Below are positions 27,737 through 35,688 of a stretch of DNA of 64,000 bases, one piece after another. Location: assembly GCF_019219075.1 (NCBI RefSeq), contig NZ_JAHUWJ010000026.1, positions 35,837 through 99,836 of the forward strand. Direction: 5' to 3'. How positions within the stretch are numbered: the first letter of the stretch is position 1; each line of letters starts with the position of its first letter. The notes below the pieces were generated by a model. That model searched no databases and had not been told where the DNA came from. It worked only from the letters and a program-made list of their open reading frames with translations. This DNA comes from Chitinophaga sp. sic0106. Its GTDB lineage: Bacteria; Bacteroidota; Bacteroidia; Chitinophagales; Chitinophagaceae. Made by a program: the position numbers and the translations under genes.

Positions 27737-28255
27737 ATGCGATTAAAAATGTTACTATTAGGTGGTGGCTTACTGCTCTCCTCCCTGACATGGGCTCAAT
27801 CCAACAGCAGCGATAAAGTGCTGAAAGGAAAGATCGATATGAAAACGCTCATGAACGGTAGCGACTACTCCTGGTTCTACAAAGGAGTAAATGACTACCA
27901 GCCTAATGATAATATGCTCAACTATATCAAATCAAACCGTACTAACTTCAATGTGGTAGCGGTGCTCGGTACCTGGGACCAAACCAGCCGCGATGTAGTT
28001 CCACAGCTTTATAAAGTAATGATCATGGGTGGTAGCCCGGAAGAGCAGGTAACCATGTTTGGCGCTGACCAAAAAATGAATACTGACGCCCCTACTGATT
28101 ACAAAGTGAAAAAAGTTCCTACCATCATCGTTTTCAAAGATGGTAAAGAAGAAGGCCGCATCGTGGGCGCTCCTAAAGAGTCCATCGAGGCCGACCTCTC
28201 CCGCATCCTGCTCAAAGGCAGCAAAGGAGATAAGCCAGCCAAAGGCGACGAATAG
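27737..28255 (+). CDS. Exported thioredoxin-fold protein without active-site cysteines
   Basis: A Sec signal peptide (residues 1-20, cut after TWA) leads to a thioredoxin-like domain. Strand VVAVLG is followed at the active-site place by TWDQTSRDVVPQL (about 79-91), where thioredoxins have WCxxC; both cysteines are missing. The cis-proline segment KVPTIIVFKDGKEEGRIVG (P128) is kept. It is therefore probably not a redox enzyme but a binding or chaperone-like periplasmic protein. The tail is lysine-rich. It sits 11 nt after the MerR gene. Confidence 0.75.
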   Translation: MRLKMLLLGGGLLLSSLTWAQSNSSDKVLKGKIDMKTLMNGSDYSWFYKGVNDYQPNDNMLNYIKSNRTNFNVVAVLGTWDQTSRDVVPQLYKVMIMGGSPEEQVTMFGADQKMNTDAPTDYKVKKVPTIIVFKDGKEEGRIVGAPKESIEADLSRILLKGSKGDKPAKGDE

Positions 28256-28271
28256 GAATCATTATGTTACT

Positions 28272-28316
28272 GACATAGAAAAGGCTGTATCACACCGATA
28301 CAGCCTTTTCTATGTC
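28272..28316. terminator. Bidirectional 20-bp hairpin terminator
   Basis: Two perfectly complementary 20-nt arms (28272-28291 and 28297-28316) with loop ACACC lie between convergent genes. The arms contain A4 and T4 runs in the right place for both directions. Confidence 0.85.
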
Positions 28317-28336
28317 TATGTATAGCTCTGTGGTAT

Positions 28337-29437
28337 TTACGACGCATTGTGCAACACCACATTGGTACTGCTGCCTGGCAGCTTGATCCCTTCTTTGTCC
28401 AGCGCCTGCATGATCGCGAGGTTTACCTCCTCGCGCAATGCCGCATATTGCTGGCCATCGATAATGTAAGTATTGAAAATTACCTGTATCAGCACCGTGT
28501 CTTTGTTGAAGTCGTGCAGGTTTACGGTAAATCCTTCCAGTACCTTTTTATTGCCGGACAGGATAGCTCGTATATCTTTCAAAATAGCCATGATACTGTT
28601 TGGTGGTGTATCCCCGCTCAGCTCCAGCTTCATGTTTACCCGCTGTTGGGTACGCAGGGAAAGGTTATCCAGTATACTGTCCACCATTTTTTTATTCGGC
28701 ACGGTCACAAAAGTCTTTTCCAGTGTACGTATGCGCGTGCTGCGCAGCCCTATCTTCTCCACAGACCCCTGAAATGAATCCACTTTTACACTATCCCCTA
28801 CCCGAAACGGTTTATCAAAGAAGATGATAAAGGAACCGATCAGGTTTTCGATGCTTTCCTTGGCTGCCAACGCAAGGGCTGCCGCACCAATACCAAGGCC
28901 CGCAATGATCTTTTCCACCAGCGCCACTCCAAATAATATCCGGATGAAGGCAATGGCGCCCATGATGAAAATAATAGCCTTGAAGAAGTCCCGGAAAAAT
29001 ATCACAAACTGGTTGTCCGTCATATCCGGCGTTTGATCCGCCTTCTTTTCCAGTACCAGCGCAATAAAATCGATCAGTCGCAATACGATCCAGATGATAC
29101 TCATGGTGAGCGCCAGTTCCAGCAGGGTGTCCGTCACGTGCTGTAAGGAGGCCTTTCCATATACGTTTATATTCAGGACCTTCGGGAACTTAAACCGGTC
29201 GATGGTAAACATGAAAGTGACCAGCAGGAAGAAGAACTCCAGTGGCTTCAGAAGCAGCTCTACAAAGCTTTTCTGCTCTATCAGCGGCGACCAGCGCTTC
29301 ACCAGTTTAAACAGCAATGCTGCCACTATTTTAGAAAGGTATCGCTTTATAAAAGTCACAAAGAGCAATACCCCAATCAAAATCAGGTAGTCCCTGACCG
29401 GGTTATCGAGGATAATGGTATCCAAAAAATTTTGCAT
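28337..29437 (-). CDS. MscS-family mechanosensitive channel
   Basis: The protein (366 residues from ATG 29437) has about four to five membrane segments, the last being the glycine/alanine-rich pore helix AGLGIGAAALALAAKESIENL, then the MscS beta-domain (PFRVGDSVKVDSFQGSVEKIGLRST) and C-terminal alpha-beta domain. It should open under membrane tension and release small solutes. A GTG two codons upstream is less likely as the start. It is closer to the larger YnaI-like channels than to the 286-residue MscS. Confidence 0.88.
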   Translation of the reverse strand: MQNFLDTIILDNPVRDYLILIGVLLFVTFIKRYLSKIVAALLFKLVKRWSPLIEQKSFVELLLKPLEFFFLLVTFMFTIDRFKFPKVLNINVYGKASLQHVTDTLLELALTMSIIWIVLRLIDFIALVLEKKADQTPDMTDNQFVIFFRDFFKAIIFIMGAIAFIRILFGVALVEKIIAGLGIGAAALALAAKESIENLIGSFIIFFDKPFRVGDSVKVDSFQGSVEKIGLRSTRIRTLEKTFVTVPNKKMVDSILDNLSLRTQQRVNMKLELSGDTPPNSIMAILKDIRAILSGNKKVLEGFTVNLHDFNKDTVLIQVIFNTYIIDGQQYAALREEVNLAIMQALDKEGIKLPGSSTNVVLHNAS

Positions 29438-29516
29438 AGTCACGAAAGGTGAATGTTATTAACGGGCCCGAATTTCCGCAAATTCCGGGGTATTATATTT
29501 AGGCGGCTGAATTTAT

Positions 29517-30665
29517 TTAGAACAGCCTGGTAATAGCATCGTTGAGCAGCAGTACGCCGGGTCGACTACCGGGTTTAAAGCTACCGTAAGTATCGCTAAT
29601 GCCCAATGCTGCCGCGCCATTGCTGGTAGCCCATTGCAGCACTTCTTCCAGCGGTATTTCAGGGAAATGTGCCTGGATGGTTTTTACTTCTTCCCAAACA
29701 GACAACAGGTGGTTGGATGCCAGGCTATCCGTACCAATAGCAATGTTACATTGCATCTTGCGCAGCAGCGGAATATCCGGCAGGCGGCTTTCTATGTACA
29801 GGTTGGCGTTCGGGCACAGGCACCACCAGGTTTCCAGGCTTTGCGACTGTGCAAAACGGATATCCTGCTCATCGGAAAAGGTATTGTGTACCAGCAGGAT
29901 CTTTTGCCCGGAAAAGTAGGGAAGGTAAGCCTCGAGACTGTTGGTACCGCTGGCCTGGAACCCGGAAATATCCATTTTAAACGTATCGTAAAAGGCCATG
30001 AAATCGCCTGATTTGCTGTTGTACAGCTGGTTTTCGGCGGCTGACTCCTGGTTATGTATGCTTACCGGGGTATTTTTTGGGGTAGATGCCAGTTTCGCGA
30101 ATAACGTTTTACTCACAGAATAGGGCGCATGCGGTACCAGCGAGCACTGGTGCAGGCGGCCATTGATCTGCCGGAAGGCCTCCAGTACGTCCATGCTGTA
30201 TTGGTAGCGGCTATCGGCACCGGCGTCGGCTACACCCATGCATTCTACGAAAGTGTGGAAGTAAAGGGAGCTGTTTTGTTTTTGTTCCAGGGAGATGTTA
30301 CCGTTGCTGATATCACCAACCGCGCTGATACCGGCCTCCCACATGGCCTGGGCGGCGGTAGCCATGGCTGCTTCCTGGGCCTGGGCGCTGTTGCCGCGGA
30401 GTTGCATCACCTGTGTGAGGAAGGCCGGGAGGCCTGTTTTTTCGGGAATCACCCCTTTCATATGGGATAATTCCAGGTGGCAATGGGTATTTACAAATCC
30501 CGGGAGGAGAATTCCGTCTACTTCCTGTACGTTTTCACCAGCGGCAGAATCGTCTGTAATGCCAGTAACCACGCCACTTTCATCGAGTACAAGCACTTTG
30601 TTTGCACCCAAAAAACGGTACCCGTCAAATATGTCTTTTCCCTTTAATTTGATCTGTTTCAACAA
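29517..30665 (-). CDS. Metal-dependent amidohydrolase (nucleoside/SAH deaminase-like)
   Basis: The 382-residue enzyme shows the amidohydrolase pattern: metal-binding GFVNTHCHLELSHM, HAPYSVS, HNQESAAEN and the IGTDSLASNH aspartate. It lies in the subgroup that includes S-adenosylhomocysteine deaminases, guanine deaminase and aminodeoxyfutalosine deaminases. The substrate cannot be told from sequence alone; nucleoside-type amine release is the family inference. Its start, ATG 30665, is divergent from prfA with 97 nt between. Confidence 0.8.
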   Translation of the reverse strand: MLKQIKLKGKDIFDGYRFLGANKVLVLDESGVVTGITDDSAAGENVQEVDGILLPGFVNTHCHLELSHMKGVIPEKTGLPAFLTQVMQLRGNSAQAQEAAMATAAQAMWEAGISAVGDISNGNISLEQKQNSSLYFHTFVECMGVADAGADSRYQYSMDVLEAFRQINGRLHQCSLVPHAPYSVSKTLFAKLASTPKNTPVSIHNQESAAENQLYNSKSGDFMAFYDTFKMDISGFQASGTNSLEAYLPYFSGQKILLVHNTFSDEQDIRFAQSQSLETWWCLCPNANLYIESRLPDIPLLRKMQCNIAIGTDSLASNHLLSVWEEVKTIQAHFPEIPLEEVLQWATSNGAAALGISDTYGSFKPGSRPGVLLLNDAITRLF

Positions 30666-30694
30666 CCCTGGTGTTTAATTACGTGAATGATGTT

Positions 30695-30702
30695 AATTTT
30701 GC
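30695..30702 (+). promoter_or_regulatory. Possible prfA -7 box
   Basis: TAATTTTG at 30695-30702 fits TAnnTTTG and lies 61 nt before prfA. No convincing TTTG is found 19-21 nt upstream, so this is weak. Confidence 0.3.
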
Positions 30703-30762
30703 ATCCCGATTGAGTAGCGTTTCTACCCCATTGGGTGGTATACTCAAAAGTCAAAGATAATT

Positions 30763-31827
30763 ATGATAGACAAACTGGAAGCTATAAAAGGCCGATTTGA
30801 GCAGGTCTCACTGGCCCTTACCAACCCAGAGGTGGTAAGTGATAACAAAAAGTTTGGCCAGCTGAGTAAGGAATACCGTCAGTTGGAGAAGATTGTGAAG
30901 GCATATGATGCCTATCGTAGTCTGCTGGACAATATTGCATTCAATAAAGAAGTACTGGATAGCGGTGACGAGGAGATGCGTGAACTCGCAAAAGCCGAAA
31001 CCGAGGAGCTTCAGGAGCAGAAAGCAGCTCAGGAAGAGCTGATCCGTAACCTCCTGATTCCAAAAGACCCGCAGGATGAGAAGAATGCGATGCTGGAGAT
31101 CCGTGCAGGTACCGGTGGCGATGAGGCCAGCCTGTTTGCGGGCGACCTGCTGCGTATGTACCTCCGTTTCTGTGAGCTGAAAGGCTGGGGTACCAATGTG
31201 ATCACGGAGAACGCAGGTTCTGCCGGCGGTTACAAAGAGGTGGTGCTGGAAGTAACCGGTGATGATGTATATGGCACCCTGAAGTTTGAGTCAGGCGTAC
31301 ACCGTGTACAGCGCGTACCGGCCACTGAGGCCTCTGGCCGTGTGCATACCTCTGCGGCAACCGTAGCGGTACTGCCTGAAGCAGAAGAGGTGGACGTGGA
31401 AATCCGTGATGCCGACATCAAAATGGATACCTTCCGTTCCAGTGGTGCAGGTGGTCAGCACGTAAACAAAACGGAATCTGCGGTGCGTTTAACACACGTA
31501 CCAACCGGTGTGGTGGTAGAATGCCAGGAAGGCCGTAGCCAGCACTCCAACAGGGAGATTGCAATGAAAATGCTGCGTACCCGTATTTACGAAGCGGCCG
31601 TACGTAAGCATGAGGATGCGATTGCGAGAGAACGTAAGAGCCTAGTATCTACGGGCGACCGTTCTGCCAAGATCAGAACTTATAACTACCCACAGGGCCG
31701 TGTAACGGATCACAGGATCGGGATGACCGTTTATAACCTGGATGCCTTTATGAACGGCGATATTAAAGATATGGTGGAAGCACTGGCATTTGCAGAAAAT
31801 GCCGAGAAGCTGAAGCAGGGTTCTTAA
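30763..31827 (+). CDS. prfA: Peptide chain release factor 1
   Basis: RF1 ends translation at UAA and UAG. The GGQ motif (SGAGGQHVNKTESAV) triggers peptide release, and the stop-reading PAT motif is visible in RVQRVPATEASG. RF2 would have SPF there. At 354 residues it is full length. It stands alone after divergent amidohydrolase and is followed by the unusual overlapping hairpins at 31844. Confidence 0.96.
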   Translation: MIDKLEAIKGRFEQVSLALTNPEVVSDNKKFGQLSKEYRQLEKIVKAYDAYRSLLDNIAFNKEVLDSGDEEMRELAKAETEELQEQKAAQEELIRNLLIPKDPQDEKNAMLEIRAGTGGDEASLFAGDLLRMYLRFCELKGWGTNVITENAGSAGGYKEVVLEVTGDDVYGTLKFESGVHRVQRVPATEASGRVHTSAATVAVLPEAEEVDVEIRDADIKMDTFRSSGAGGQHVNKTESAVRLTHVPTGVVVECQEGRSQHSNREIAMKMLRTRIYEAAVRKHEDAIARERKSLVSTGDRSAKIRTYNYPQGRVTDHRIGMTVYNLDAFMNGDIKDMVEALAFAENAEKLKQGS

Positions 31828-31843
31828 TAACCGGAGTTTATAC

Positions 31844-31915
31844 TTCGTTACATCCACCGCCTGTGGCGGCGGTTGTAACGAATCAGCCGGTGCCTGTGGC
31901 ACCGGCTGATTCGTT
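31844..31915 (+). repeat. Two overlapping inverted repeats sharing a 6-nt arm after prfA
   Basis: The first repeat has 18-nt arms 31844-31861 and 31865-31882 (16 of 18 complementary, loop TGT). The second has 18-nt perfect arms 31877-31894 and 31898-31915 (loop TGT). Segment AACGAA (31877-31882) is the end of the first and the start of the second, so both hairpins cannot form fully at once. The apex GCC-TGT-GGC is the same in both. It likely ends or protects the prfA transcript. Confidence 0.7.
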
Positions 31916-32026
31916 GTTTAAGAATATGAAAACTTTGCCTGCTCTGTCCGTATCTACCGGAAAAATCCTACATTTAATACAGTTCGTGAAACCATATTTA
32001 CTCCCCTTCTTTTAAATCAAACTATC

Positions 32027-32605
32027 ATGTTCGAGCAATTACTGCAATTGGTTCAGGAGCACGCGCAAACTGCCGTGGTAAACAATCCTGCTGTCCCAAA
32101 TGAGCAAAACCAGGCCGTGGTGCAAGCTGCCACTGAATCCATCACTTCCAGTCTGCAACAAGAACTCGCCAATGGCAATACGGCAGGTGTACTCAGCTTG
32201 TTGGGCGGCCAGGCGGATACCAATGCTAATCCGCTGGTAAACAACATTTCCAACAATTTCCTGGATACCCTGTTAAAGAAATTTAACCTCGATAAAGGTG
32301 CGGCTTCACAGATTGCAGGCAGCCTGATTCCTGCGGTACTGGGTTCTCTGGTGAATAAAACAAATGATCCTTCCAATAAAGGCTTCAGTCTGGATGGTAT
32401 ACTGGGTTCATTAACCGGTGGTGCTTCTTCCGGCCTGGATCTGAATGGTATCCTGGGTAAACTGAAAGGTGGCCTGGATAAAGACGGTGATGGTGATGTG
32501 GATTTCAATGATTTGAAAAATGTGCTGAGCAACGGTGCGAAGCAACAGCAGGGAAGCAGCAGCGGAGCCGGTTTTGGTGATGTGCTGAAGAATCTGTTTG
32601 GGTAA
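32027..32605 (+). CDS. DUF937-like protein with an EF-hand calcium loop
   Basis: The 192-residue product starts like DUF937/YidB-type proteins (MFEQLLQLVQEHAQ, helical, LDTLLKKFNLDKGAASQIAGSLIPAVL). It ends with a complete EF-hand loop (151-162, D-K-D-G-D-G-D-V-D-F-N-D) next to a flexible Q/S/G tail. There is no signal peptide or membrane span. Family function is unknown; calcium binding is inferred. It sits alone after prfA and before the OmpA-type lipoprotein gene. Confidence 0.75.
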   Translation: MFEQLLQLVQEHAQTAVVNNPAVPNEQNQAVVQAATESITSSLQQELANGNTAGVLSLLGGQADTNANPLVNNISNNFLDTLLKKFNLDKGAASQIAGSLIPAVLGSLVNKTNDPSNKGFSLDGILGSLTGGASSGLDLNGILGKLKGGLDKDGDGDVDFNDLKNVLSNGAKQQQGSSSGAGFGDVLKNLFG

Positions 32606-32670
32606 TCCAGCGGGTATATGAATAATAAGTGTTGATTATTTTATATTTTTTAACAACTGTTATACAGTTA

Positions 32671-32705
32671 TTTGCCAGGTTGTTTCGACTTTGGCAGTAT
32701 ATTTG
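32671..32705 (+). promoter_or_regulatory. Putative promoter of the OmpA lipoprotein gene
   Basis: TTTG (32671-32674), 23 nt, then TATATTTG (32698-32705). The -7 box is perfect and the spacer a little long. The leader would be about 60 nt. Confidence 0.4.
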
Positions 32706-32773
32706 TTTAGCTGGCAAATGACGGAGGGCCGTCATCTTCATAATTACATAATACCTTCATATTTAAAATTACT

Positions 32774-33457
32774 ATGATGAAAAAATTGAATGTTCTGGTA
32801 GCAGTGGTCTTATCTGTAACAATGCTGTTTAGTTGTAAAACCTGGCAGAGCATGGACAATACTAAGAAAGGTGCTGCGATTGGTGTAGGTGGTGGTGCTG
32901 CTGCTGGTGCGGTGATCGGTAAAGTAGCCGGTAATACTGCATTGGGTGCAATCCTGGGTGCTGTTATCGGTGGTGCCGGTGGTGCTATTATCGGTAAGAA
33001 AATGGATAAACAGGCACAGGAAATTCAGAACGAAGTTCCAAATGCGACAGTAGAACGTGTAGGTGAAGGTATTAACGTGAAATTTGATGCTGGCGTACTG
33101 TTTGGTTTCGATAAATCTGATCTGTCTCCTGCAGCGCAAACCAGCATTACTCAGCTGGCTGAAGTACTGAACAAGTATCCTGATACTTACGTTCGTGTGG
33201 AAGGTCATACCGATTCAAAAGGTACAGATGAGTACAACATGGGGCTGTCACAGCGCAGGGTTAACAGCGTAACTGCTTTCCTGACCAAACAAGGTGTAAC
33301 GGCTTCCCGTATCCAGGGTTTTGCATATGGCGAATCACAGCCAATTGCAGATAACGAAACTGAAGAAGGACGTGCTAAAAACCGCCGTGTTGAGTTCTCC
33401 ATCTTTGCGAATGACAAAATGAAGTCTGACGCGAAGAAAGAAGCAGGTCAGCAATAA
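32774..33457 (+). CDS. OmpA-family lipoprotein with glycine-zipper segment (YiaD-like)
   Basis: The lipoprotein signal peptide ends at Cys21 (MLFSCKTW). A glycine-zipper membrane-associating segment (about 32-75) is followed by an OmpA/MotB-type peptidoglycan-binding domain (about 105-212), with D147 in GHTDSKG and R204 in AKNRRVEF intact. It should tether the outer membrane to the cell wall. The design matches YiaD/Pal-like envelope proteins. The lysine-rich C-tail is unremarkable. Confidence 0.93.
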   Translation: MMKKLNVLVAVVLSVTMLFSCKTWQSMDNTKKGAAIGVGGGAAAGAVIGKVAGNTALGAILGAVIGGAGGAIIGKKMDKQAQEIQNEVPNATVERVGEGINVKFDAGVLFGFDKSDLSPAAQTSITQLAEVLNKYPDTYVRVEGHTDSKGTDEYNMGLSQRRVNSVTAFLTKQGVTASRIQGFAYGESQPIADNETEEGRAKNRRVEFSIFANDKMKSDAKKEAGQQ

Positions 33458-33499
33458 AAATATTTAGAAACACTTATTTCTCATAAGCTGAAAATACAT

Positions 33500-33529
33500 T
33501 CCCTCCTGGTTCCAGGAGGGATTTTTATT
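33500..33529 (+). terminator. Terminator of the OmpA lipoprotein gene
   Basis: TCCCTCCTGG (33500-33509) and CCAGGAGGGA (33512-33521) pair perfectly and run into ATTTTTATTTT. The T-tract overlaps the last codons of the convergent VanZ-like gene. Confidence 0.8.
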
Positions 33530-33923
33530 TTCCGGCACTTTGTTTCTTTTTTGTTATCAGGGAGATGAAAATCTTAAATACGAACACCCCCGCGATAGCA
33601 CCAATGGTATCAGCAACAGCGTCTACCAGATCGAAGCTACGGCCTTCCGCATAATATTTTTGTATGAACTCAATGGCAAGGCCATAGGAAGCGGCGAAAA
33701 GGACGAATAGTACCTGCAGGCCGGTAGATACCTTTTTCTTTTGCCAGTAGATGGCGAGGTTCAGAAAGAATACGATGCCGCCGAACAGCCCGAAGTGTAC
33801 GATTTTATCGAAATGTATTTTTTCAAGGAAGGAGTTGGTCGGCACGTCTTTGCCTGGCATGGTACATAGTACCAGGATGAGGATTACCCAAATCGTAACA
33901 GGCAGGAAAAATCTTTTCTTCAT
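33525..33923 (-). CDS. VanZ-like membrane protein
   Basis: The 132-residue protein has four hydrophobic segments with DKIVHFGLFGGIVFF and the EFIQKYYAEGRSFDLVDAVADTIGAIAG motif that is typical of VanZ-like family proteins. Function of these proteins outside glycopeptide resistance is unclear. It lies last in the minus-strand run hypothetical-PPIase-gcvH-VanZ; a gcvH neighbour is a common arrangement in Bacteroidota as I recall. Confidence 0.85.
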   Translation of the reverse strand: MKKRFFLPVTIWVILILVLCTMPGKDVPTNSFLEKIHFDKIVHFGLFGGIVFFLNLAIYWQKKKVSTGLQVLFVLFAASYGLAIEFIQKYYAEGRSFDLVDAVADTIGAIAGVFVFKIFISLITKKKQSAGK

Positions 33924-33952
33924 TTACCGTTGATTCCTTTAAGTATTAATGC

Positions 33953-33999
33953 ACGAAGGACAACGGGCGCATATGATAACGCGGCCTGTTGTCCTCCGT
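33953..33999. other. Imperfect long hairpin between gcvH and the VanZ-like gene
   Basis: Arms 33953-33970 and 33981-33999 pair imperfectly around ATATGATAAC. No T-run. It may be an RNA processing or attenuation site between the two same-strand genes. Function is not known. Confidence 0.4.
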
Positions 34000-34026
34000 A
34001 AGTATAGTTAGTATGATTATCGTGGC

Positions 34027-34407
34027 TTATTCAGCTACCAGCTTAGCATAAGCAGCAGCAGTCAGCAGACCTTCAACGTCCTTTGGATTCTTAACGGTAA
34101 CTTTCACCATCCAGCCTTCACCGTATGGGTCTTCGTTTACCAGTTCTGGACTACCTTCCAGTTCTACGTTAACTTCGTTGATGGTAGCTGCTACTGGCAG
34201 AAACAGATCGGAAACAGTTTTCACTGCTTCTACAGTACCAAATACTTCTTCCGCTTCGAGGGATTTGCCCACGGTAGGAATATCAACAAAAACGATGTCA
34301 CCTAATTCACGTTGAGCAAATTCAGTGATACCGATGGTGGCAACGTTACCCTCTAACAGCACCCACTCATGATCTTTGGTGTAGCGCAAATTGTCCGGAA
34401 AATTCAT
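34027..34407 (-). CDS. gcvH: Glycine cleavage system H protein
   Basis: The H protein carries the lipoyl arm that shuttles the aminomethyl group between P, T and L proteins. The lipoylated lysine is K63 in EAVKTVSDLFLPV, and the ITEFAQRELGDIVFVDIP and NEDPYGEGWMVKV motifs are standard. It is 126 residues, normal. It lies 58 nt after the PPIase gene on the same strand. gcvP and gcvT are not in the window. Confidence 0.96.
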   Translation of the reverse strand: MNFPDNLRYTKDHEWVLLEGNVATIGITEFAQRELGDIVFVDIPTVGKSLEAEEVFGTVEAVKTVSDLFLPVAATINEVNVELEGSPELVNEDPYGEGWMVKVTVKNPKDVEGLLTAAAYAKLVAE

Positions 34408-34465
34408 ACAAGTTTGATTTTTGAGCCGTAAAAATACAGAAAGTTATTTTACAACGAGTCTAATA

Positions 34466-35125
34466 CTAAAAGAATAGCCATTTTTTCTTGAGCCTGATTT
34501 TCATCGGGATATCTGTTACCGGGCGGTCGTTTTTATCAGTTTTTTCAGCAGCAATTTTGTCGATAATATCGATGCCTTTTATCACCTGCCCAAACACGGT
34601 ATAGCTTTGATCGAGGTGTGGGGTACCACCCACCGTTTTGTATACTTCCCGTTGGTCCACCGGTATTTTTCGGCCTCCCAGCCGGGTTCTTTCGAGGGTA
34701 TCCAGTTGTCCGTCCGTGAAAACTTTTCCTTGTACCAGGTAAAACTGGCAGCCGGATGAGGCTTTGTCAGGGCGGTTTTCCCTGGCGGCAGCGAGGGCGC
34801 CTTTTCTATGAAAAAGATCCAGTTCAAATTCCGCCGGCACCGTATAACCAACATCTCCATCGCCTAATTGTTGACCAGGTTTGGCATGTTTTGAATCCGG
34901 GTCGCCACCCTGGATCATAAAATCTTTGATCACCCGGTGAAACAGCGTACTGTCGTAAAAGTGACGGCGGGCAAGTTTGATGAAGTTGTCCCGGTGCTGG
35001 GGTGTTTGGTCATATAGCAGCACCACCATGGTTCCGTAGGGAGTAATAATTTTTACTTTACGGTTTTTGGCGGATGCTACCGCTACCAGTAACAGCAGGG
35101 TGCCTAGGAGTAACAGTTTTTTCAT
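34466..35125 (-). CDS. Exported cyclophilin-type peptidyl-prolyl isomerase
   Basis: A Sec signal peptide (MKKLLLLGTLLLLVAVASA) precedes a cyclophilin domain with FHRVIKDFMIQGGDP, LAAARENRPDKASSGCQFYLV and YTVFGQVIKGIDIIDKIA. It should speed proline isomerisation of folding periplasmic proteins. An insertion with RKIPVDQREVYKTVGGTPHLD is normal for bacteroidal forms. It begins 9 nt after the preceding small gene. Confidence 0.92.
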   Translation of the reverse strand: MKKLLLLGTLLLLVAVASAKNRKVKIITPYGTMVVLLYDQTPQHRDNFIKLARRHFYDSTLFHRVIKDFMIQGGDPDSKHAKPGQQLGDGDVGYTVPAEFELDLFHRKGALAAARENRPDKASSGCQFYLVQGKVFTDGQLDTLERTRLGGRKIPVDQREVYKTVGGTPHLDQSYTVFGQVIKGIDIIDKIAAEKTDKNDRPVTDIPMKIRLKKKWLFF

Positions 35126-35134
35126 AAATCGAGG

Positions 35135-35470
35135 TTAGTCTTCGTGTTCGTTAAAGTAAACAATGATGTGTTCTTTTAGAAACTGCTCCTGTTCAGCCAT
35201 TTCCATTTTAGGAACCGCCTGTATTTCTTTGAAGTGTGGCCATCCGTCCTGATCGTAACCTTCCAGCTCAAAGTAGCCACTCTGGCTGAGCAGGGTGCAT
35301 ACTGCTACGTGCATCAGGTCTTGTTTTTGTTCTTTTGAGTATTTCTTTTTAAGATTATTTAACTCGTTCATGCCTATGAGAAAAAGGATCGCTTCCATAT
35401 TCGGGGTTTTACCGAATCTTTCTGTGAGCATTTCTTCTACAGGCTTCCAGCGTTGCGCAAAGTCCTCCAT
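35135..35470 (-). CDS. Conserved-looking hypothetical, 111 residues
   Basis: I do not recognise this family. The product is soluble, mostly helical, with KPVEEMLTERFGKTPNMEAILFLIG and acidic C-terminus. It overlaps nothing and is 9 nt before the PPIase gene, so the two are probably cotranscribed. A -7-like box inside a perfect inverted repeat lies just upstream (35481-35514), giving a start site about 18 nt before ATG. Confidence 0.7.
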   Translation of the reverse strand: MEDFAQRWKPVEEMLTERFGKTPNMEAILFLIGMNELNNLKKKYSKEQKQDLMHVAVCTLLSQSGYFELEGYDQDGWPHFKEIQAVPKMEMAEQEQFLKEHIIVYFNEHED

Positions 35471-35480
35471 TGTCTATATA

Positions 35481-35514
35481 TTTAGCTTGAGCAGCAAATG
35501 TACATCAAGCTAAA
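35481..35514 (-). promoter_or_regulatory. Inverted repeat enclosing a -7 box upstream of the 111-residue ORF
   Basis: TTTAGCTTGA (35481-35490) and TCAAGCTAAA (35505-35514) are exact complements. The 14-nt spacer holds TACATTTG on the minus strand (35495-35502), a perfect TAnnTTTG box. Position is that of an operator over the core promoter. No clear -33 box. Confidence 0.5.
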
Positions 35515-35688
35515 AATATTATGATAAAATGGGGGTGCTTTATTAATTTGGGCGGCAAATTGGGGGCAAATATCTGCAAGAACCGCCACGGTGGCAAGTT
35601 TAACAGCATTTTAACGGGGCATTCACATAGTGATAAGTTTTATTTGTTCTAAGAATGATTATTTTAGCACACCTGAAAAATAATTAGC

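Noticed and set aside
33953..33999. Intrinsic terminator between gcvH and the VanZ-like gene
   Set aside because: The hairpin is imperfect and has no U-tract on the minus strand; kept only as an unexplained structure.
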